Source of the DNA: Pomphorhynchus laevis
Taxonomy: Eukaryota; Acanthocephala; Palaeacanthocephala; Echinorhynchida; Pomphorhynchidae
Direction: 5' to 3'
Assembly: GCA_012934845.2 (NCBI GenBank)
Contig: WNNJ02002127.1
Coordinates: forward strand, 122,671 to 186,670
DNA: 64,000 nucleotides
Each line of letters starts with the position of its first letter. The first letter of the stretch is position 1. Under the pieces are notes generated by a model. It had not been told where the DNA came from. It did no database searches and saw only the letters and a program-made list of their open reading frames with translations. Shown here piece after piece: positions 43,001-52,000 of this stretch. A program made the position numbers and the translations under genes.

Positions 43001-46000
43001 AATAGCTGAATAACTGAATCACGGAATCGCTCAGAAAGTGCGATAGCTACTTCGCTACTAGTTCCCATCGTACCTTAGTAGAGGAGTTTGTAGCCACTGT
43101 TACCACGCTCCTGCTCCATGTTGTACGCTTTAGCTCCGTTCCATCGTGTTTCCTGCAGTGCGCAAATGTCTATTTGTCTTCGTATCAGCATCGAGGCGAT
43201 TTCCTAAACGTAATTACTGAGCGTACCCACGTTCAGAGATGTCACACAAATCTTGTTTTGCATCGGGAACCCTCGTATATTTTTCGGCCTATTGTGCTGG
43301 CCTTTTGTCCTCAGCCGGGTCCTACCCTGCGGTAGGACCCGGCTGAGGACAAAAGGCCAGCACAGGATATGCCGGTCTAATTTTGTCCCGATAGTTATCT
43401 TACAGATAAGTGATCAGATAAGTGATTTTATCACGACACAGCTGATCTGTGTTTGTTTCATAATAAATTTTAATTTAAAATATCTAAATTTATAAAATTA
43501 TTTAATTTATAAAGACATTGTAAAATTAAGATTATATTTTGCTTAAAATATTTCTAATGCTTTAGATGTATTTGTGTTTGATACCATTATCAGGCATTCT
43601 TTACAGTAAAATAACTTTTACTGTATTATGGATGTATAGTTTATTTAACACTAAAAAATTAAATAAATTGAGAATTTTTATGGACAATAAATTGTATTTT
43701 TTGAGCAATTTTTATGAATAATAAAACTTGCACTACTATATATACTATATATGAACTACGATTAGAATAAGATACTTGGGAATTAAATTTCATCAGAAGA
43801 AATACATCATTAGCATGTATTTGGCCCCGCTGCTATGTTGGGTAGAGGAGTTAGGGGCCGAAACCTGATAGCAAAGCAGTTGCTCCTGATGACCTCTAAT
43901 TCTTATTATGATACAACGTCTGTTATTTATTAGTCAATTCATAAAAATGACGTTTATTTTTAAATTCCAATTTTTTATTTTAATTTGATATTAATTGTAT
44001 AAAATCTTATATAACAATTAGTAGTTATTTATAATTATTTATTATCATTTAATTATTTGAATTTTCTTTAGAGTTATTTTAAATTCATAAATAATATAAA
44101 ATACTTAGACTCTATTAGAGGATCTGATTTATTATTCGACGTTATAGCTGTTTACAATTATCAAGAAATTTCATCTCAGCTAACTGAGTCTACGTATTTA
44201 ATATAATTATAAACTAAACAAAACATAATAATGCTAAATCAAAACGTAATAATTAAATAATAAAATTAATAATTGCTTTTAGATTTTCTATAATTTAAAT
44301 CAAGTTAAAATAAAAAAATTGAAATTTAAAATAAACGTCATTTTTATGAATTGACTAATAAATAACAGACGTTGTATCAGAATAAGAATTAGAGGTCATC
44401 AGGAGGAACTGCTATGCTATCAGGTTTCGGCCCCTAACTCCTCTACCTAATATAGCAGCGGGGCCAAATACATGCTAATGATGTATTTCTTCTGATGAAA
44501 TTTAATTCCCAAGTATCTTATTCTAATCGTAGTTCATATATAGTATATATAGTAGTGCAAGTTTTATTATTCATAAAAATTGCTCAAAAAATACAATTTA
44601 TTGTCCATAAAAATCCATCCATAAAAATTTGACACTTAAGAGTTTAAATTTATTCTTTATATTATTGTGTTGATTTATATATTTTACTATTTTCTGCTTG
44701 ATGTTATTTTTATAGTAACCAAGTTTAAAATATGTATCAATTAAATTATTTAAATGATTTTGAAAAAGCCAATATCATTACATATTGTTGCAATTCTTAA
44801 AATTTCATTATTTAATGTATTATATTTTATATTGTATGGTATGCACTGAATGCTCATGCAAAAATAATTATTTAATTTTTTAAATTATTATTAAATTATT
44901 TATAAATAAAATATAATACGTAAACTCAGTTACCTAATTTGATTAATAAAATTAAAACACAATGAAATATCGAAAATAAAAGAACATTTGAATACCTTAC
45001 GTTTTGGTCAACTACCTTTTGATAAAATGTGATTTCTGTGTTTAATTATTTTTGAACTGATTAATGCGGTTGCATTAAAATGGATTTCAAAAGCTATAGT
45101 TTTAAATATATTGTTTAGAATTGGATGAAATTATGTGGCCGATTGTAACATCTATAGCCGGACTTGATTTGCCTGCTTTAATAAATTATAAATGCATGTG
45201 TAGAGATTGTGTTGAACTAAATAACTATCATTTTGTGCATGACAATTTTCAAGATGCCATTGTACTGCCTAATTATCGCCCTTCTTCTACACTCGAATAC
45301 TTTCGCGTTTTGATGATTAACTATCATATGAATCCTAATTCGACATTTCTATCTGATAGCAAATATTGCCGAAACAATGAATCATTTCTTAATTACTATG
45401 AACGAAAATATCACATTAAATTTAGCAATTGTGATCAGCCCTTATTACTTGCTGAAAGATGCAGTGGAAGGATTAATCTATTAACACCAAGATATATGAA
45501 TCCTTTGTCATTGCGAGATCGAATATTGGATCGATCGAATAGACGTCAAAACAGGCAACGTCAAATTTACTTCATACCTGAAATAATGACTATACATCCA
45601 ATTAAATGGCATTATTGGAATCAAATATGGAGTTTACCTTCAATTCTTCATCGGATTACAACATTTATGAAATGTGCTGAATTCAGAGATCTTATAACTA
45701 ATGATGATGACAAGGTAGAATTTTTATAATTAAGCCAAAATGTAGTGTCCAATCAATTTAGTTGCTATGTATTTTGAGTTTTAAATTATATTAAATTGAC
45801 AAGCCATACCCAGTAAATGAAAATTGATTAATTTTCAATATTTCGATAAAACAAATCTTTAATCATCATGAATATTTAATTATAATCAGTTAGTTGTAAA
45901 TAGTTAATTATAATAATACTTAATACCAGGTTATAAAAATTATTTAAATGTTCCGTTTAAAAATATATCCTTTAATAGAAAATTAACACTTAGCTAATGA

Positions 46001-49000
46001 ATAAGAGCAAAACCTGATATAATTGCAATTCCTCCTGATGACCGCTCATATTATATGTTATTTTTTAACAAATACCGAATTATAAAAATTCATTTTAAGA
46101 CGAAGTTTAAATTTCAAGACCATGTTTAAATTTATCTATGGAAAAATGTGATTTACAATCAAATTCGATGACTTTCTAAATTGTAGCGGAGCTAAAGAGA
46201 AGACGAATCGATATAGAAAAACTTCGCAACAAGCTACTACAGTGATAAGAGACGTTATCTGCGCAAACAAACACAATCAATTAAGCTAACTGCCGTGACA
46301 GTGGAAATTAAACTTTCTATAGGAAGACTAAAGCTGTGATAAATGGACGTTATACGTCATGACCTGATGAGTGTCAGTATAGAAGCCTTAAATATTTCGA
46401 TAAATCAAAATTATTTAAAAGTAGGGACATCTATATTTAGACAAGTAAAAGGTGTTTCAATGGGAGGTAATAGTAGCCCAATTATAGCTGACTTGTTTTT
46501 AAGCTTTATAGAATATGAATTTGTTAATAACTGTGTAAAAAATAAATCTAAATTATATAAAGATATGAAATATATGTTTCGATATATTGATGATATTTGT
46601 GTATTTAATTCTAATGATTTTTATTCAATTAGTAAACAAATTTATCCAGAAAGCCTTATTCTTAACAAAACCAATATTAATGATAAAGAAGGTGTATATC
46701 TAGATATGAACATTAAATTAACATTTACTAAAACTACTGTTAATTTATATCGTAAAGATGACATATTTAAATTTACAAGAAACATATTTTTGCATGAGCA
46801 TTCATGCATACCATATAATATAAAATATAATACATTAAATAATGAAATTTTAAGAATTGCAACAATATGTAATGATATTGGCTTTCTTAAAAATCATTTT
46901 AATAATTTAATGATACATATTTTAAACTAGGTTACTATAAAAATAACATCAAGCAGAAAATAGTAAAATATATAAATCAACACAATAATATAAAGAATAA
47001 ATTTAAACTCTTAAGTGGCAAATTTTTATGGATGAATAATAAATAATATACTTTGCATTAGAAGATACTAGATAGTTATTTCAGAGGAAACACATCATTA
47101 GCATGTATTTGGCCCCGCTGCTATGTTGGGTAGAGGAGTTAGGGGCCGAAACCTGATAGCATAGCAGTTCCTCCTGATGACCTCTAATTCTTATTCTGAA
47201 ACAACGTCTGTTATTTATTAGTCATTTCATAAAAATGACGTTTATTTTAAATTTCAATTTTTTATTTTAACTTGATTTAAATTATAGAAAATCTAAAAGC
47301 AATTAATTTTATTATTTAATTATTAAATTTTGATTTAGCATTATTATGTTTTGTTTATTTTATAATTATATTAAATACGTAGACTCAGTTTGCTGATTTG
47401 ATTAATTGAAAATAATTTGCATATTTTGTCAATTAGAATTTTTTATCAATTGAAAATTTCGTTAATTGTTGTGTATATTATTGTAAATTTCGTTGATGAG
47501 TGTCAGTATAGAAGCCTTAAATATTTTGATAAATCAAAATTATTTAAAGGTAGGGACATCTAGATTTAGACAAATAAAAGGTTCCAATGGGAGGTAATAG
47601 TATCCCAATTATAGCTGACTTATTTTTAAGCTTTATAGAACATGAATTTGTTCATAACTGTTTAAAAAATAAATCAAAATTATATAAAGATATGAAATAT
47701 ATGTTTCGATATATTGATAACATATGTGTATTTAATTTTAGCAATTTTTATTCAATAAGCGAACAATTTTATTCAGAAAGCCTTATTCTTAACAAAACCA
47801 ATATTAATGATAAAGAAGGTGTATATCTAGATAGGAACATTAAATTAACATTAACTAAAACTACTTTAAATTTATATCGTAAAGATGACATATTTAAATT
47901 TACAAGAAACATATTTTTGCATGAGCATTTATGCATACCATATGATATAAAATATAATACATTAATTTAAGAAGAGTGAGACCATTCCGCGTGAATTTCT
48001 TGTAAAACATGTAAGCCAGACGCAAAAGAATGACGAATGGCGTTTCGTCATCACAATGACTCATCTGTGTCAGATTATGGCCACTATTGGATGCAGAGAA
48101 GGACTGGCAGACGGCAATCAATGAATGAATCAATGTGAATGATGTACTAGAAAATTTTCTAGTAACATCATAGAGTACTAAATCAGTACTACAGCTTCAC
48201 CAAAATTGATCATTAGCAAAAGCACTGGCAAATGCCAGCGTAGGTCTCTTTAATATCGGCTAACTTTTATCATGAATTTAAGAAGAGTGAAACCATTCCC
48301 CGTGAATGTCGTGTAAAACATGTAAGCCAGACGCTAAAGAATGACGAATGCCGTTTCGTCATCACAATGACTCATCTGTGTCAGATTCTGGATGTAGAAG
48401 ATGACTGGCAAAAAAATTCTAGTACATCATTCATATTGATTCATTCATTGATTTCCGTCTGTCAGTCCTCCTTTGCATCCAGTATTGGGAAAGATCTGCC
48501 ACTTATGAGTCATAGTGATGACGAAACGGTATTCGTCGTTCTTTCGCATCTGGCTTACATGTTTTACAAAAAATACATTAAATAATAAAATTTTAAGAAT
48601 TGCAACAATTTGTAACGATATTGGCTTTTTTTTACAATCATTTAAATAATTTAATAGACTCATATTTGGCTAAAAAGAGTTATGCCTCGATAATTGAAAC
48701 ACACTATTCGGTCACCTTTATTAAAGATTCATACCACCACCCTTGTTCGCTACTTACTAGGAACTTTTCCCGAGTTCAATGCAACGTTGAGATCCGTGTT
48801 AGCCACTTCATGCCAACAACATCATGAGTCTTAAAAGTTCAGATCGAATTTCGTCTACTCCAGAAAACTTGCAATTACAAAGTTTTTTAACAACATCAAT
48901 GACCTCTTCCAAAAAAATGATCTCTAACGTTGGTTCTAATGGTTCTACTAGTACAAGAGAAGGCATATCCACCGTATTAATGTTACCCCTAAAATGCTCT

Positions 49001-52000
49001 TTCTAACAACCAAGAATTTCTTCAATGTCAGACAGCATAGACCCTCTCTTGCCATTGACAGTCTGAGCAGTTTTCCGCTTTTCAACACGAAGTTTCTTGA
49101 TGGTCCTGCATAACATCTTCGTAGCTAACCTATAATCAAGTACTAAGTGCTCTCCAAACTTCTCCCAATCAGTCTTATCTAAGAAAGCTGCCATATAAGC
49201 CAGCTTCTTCTGTTAAACAAGATCTCTAACTGTTTATGTTCACAAAGCAATTCAAGTATTCCCCTCCGCGACATACACCTAAGACCTTCGAGCCACAACG
49301 TTTCACAGCGAGTATCTGGACATATGTCATTCATGATCAATTTTCTTCACTTCTTCTAGCAACCAAGAGAAGTCCTTTCGAATGTAGCCAGAAAAACAAT
49401 ATTTGACAGAAACATCTGCTAGACGCTATCATCACGCCCTTACTCAATGTTTGGGTTTACCAGGCCCTTCTAGCAATTGATTTGGCCATCGAAGTTTACT
49501 AACTACAAGGTAGTGATCGGTTGACAGCTCAACCTCTCTCTTCACACGAGTGCCTAGAACATAACGTCGCAGATAAAATGATACGATTACAAAATCGATC
49601 ATTGATCTTTGACTGAGAAAATCCTGATGACATGTGCATATTTGGATCTCTTTATGTTCAAACATTGTGTTGGTTATTCATAAATTGTAACGAGAACAAA
49701 CGTGCAATAATTCAACATCACTCTCATTCAGTTTGGAGAACATGTTCCTACAAATACTCCCTTCCAAGTGCTACTGTCCCTACCAACATGAGCATTGAAG
49801 TCACCCAATAGAACGAAGGAATCTCGAACAGGAGTACTATTAAGCAGATGTTGAAGATCTTCCACAAAAACTGCGTATTCATAGATAATGTTCGGAGCAT
49901 ACGCATACCCAACAGTTATATAATTTCCCTCTTTGACTCAAAGTCTCAGAGACGCCTGCCTATTTTCACTGGGTTAAACCTCTCTACAACGAACGATAAC
50001 CGAGGACGTGTAAGCATCCTTACACTCTTCTGCCGTCGCTTTTCGTTGGTAACTTCCGAATAGTTCAAGGTCCAATCTGTATATAAAAGTTTGGTTCCAG
50101 TGTCAGAATAGTGAAGAGAAGTCACTTCGACTTTTTCTAGCCCGAATCGAACCATCTCTTCAACTAATTCTGGCTCTTTCCTCGCTAGCGAGATGACATT
50201 TTTTGTTCCTACATGAAGGCTAGTTCTCTTAGGATGTTGATGCCTATTTTGCTGTCTCTGTACAACTGCCTTTTCACACGGCACCTGACAATGAAAGCTT
50301 TGCTTGTCAGTGGTGGTGAGTTGACCATTGTACTTTGCACTTAATTTTTATTTTGTAAATTTGTGGCTTATCTTGTCTAAATTTGTTTGTTCGGGTATCT
50401 CTCGTTCCCGATATCATGTGATAATCCAACATTGCTACTGTAAGGAAAGAGGCCTTCATGACTCTCTTCCGCTTTTTCATCCATTGTCCAATCTGACATT
50501 TGAGTTATCGGAGTGATTTTGTTTGTTCGGCTATCTCCACTTCTCGATATCCTTTGATGACCCAACATCGCTACTATAAAGTAACAGGCATCCGTGACTT
50601 TCTTCCGCCTTTTCGTTTATTGTCTAATTCGCCTGATGGAGTCATCGGAGGGATCTGAGATAGTCTATAAAAGGACTGTCCCTATGGCTGTTTTAGGCCG
50701 GCCAATTATTTAGCCGGTGATTGACGAATGTCAACCATACGTCGCCTGGGCCATTCTACGATTAGGCTAATTGGCAATAGGTACCAGCTTTATATTTTAT
50801 CGACTGGTACCTAGCGGCACTTATATTAAATATAAAACATTTAATAAAATTTTAAGAATTGCTATAATATGTGAAATTTATACTGGCTTTTTTCTGATGA
50901 AATTATCATAAATACATCGAAAGAATTTTAGTTTATTTCATTTTTAATATACTGTATTGTTCTTATGGTTGTAATGATTCTTCGAAACAACTTAGACACA
51001 TATTTTAAACTATGTTACTATAAAAATAAAATCAAACAGAAAATAGAATAATATCTAAGTCAACACTATATTATTAAAAATTTATTTAAACTATTAAGCG
51101 AAAATTTTTAAACAATATTCTTTGTATTGTAATAAGATACGCTAGATAATCAAATTTAATCTGAGGAAATACGTCAATAGCACGGGTTTGTCTCCGCTGC
51201 TATGCTGCGTCGAGGAATAGGAACCGAAACATGTTAACATAGCATTTCCTCGTGATGACCTTTAATCTTTTATGTCTTTATCTAAGTGGACACAATTTAA
51301 TTCTAACACGAAAAATCAGATAAGCTAAATGAGTTCACTTATTTTATATTATTTATAATTTAAAATAATGTTGAATAATAAACAATATTATTTGTATTAG
51401 AATAAGATAATTGATAATCAAATTTCATCAGGGAAACTGCTATGGGTCATGTAATCGTGTTCGAATTCTTATAACCAAGTAGTTATTTCTGATGAAACTA
51501 TCATAAATACATCAAAACAATTGTGTTTCATTTTTAATATACTGCAATTTTCTTATGGGTATAATTATTCTTCTATATTCATTCTTGTGATTATTAGAAT
51601 AGCATTATTTATCTGAATTTAGACTTAAAGAGCAATATTTCGGTGTCACGAACACCAGGCACAAAATCCGTACAAAACGTAAAATAGTTAAGAGATATTT
51701 GTTTGTTTTTAAAATGATCTTTTGTTTTATTCGGATTACAGAACGAAATTATTCTTATGGGTTTAATTATTCTTCTAACAAAATTAAAAAAAAAATATAA
51801 TGAAATGAACAATAAAATGATTTAATCTTTTAATAGATATATTATAATGCTATAGAGTAGACAAGTTCCAAGCTATATGTAAGCGTATAATTTCAAAGTT
51901 TAATGGTAGCTCTTAAAAATAGCTTTAATTAATTTCTAATTAATTAAATTAATTAATTAATTTAAATAATTAAATTTCAAATTTAATTAATTTAAATTTT

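Noticed and set aside
46343-46930. Bacterial group II intron or retron RT
   Set aside because: The RT motif set ([23 protein letters not shown], short C-terminus) is Penelope-type and the copies are embedded in spliced animal gene introns.
47086-47200. Reading the PLE-N core as an ordinary hammerhead because it has CTGATGA and GAAAC
   Set aside because: GAAAC comes before CTGATGA, and the flanking bases do not pair as stem II in the permuted (type II) order. A hammerhead call is not supported.
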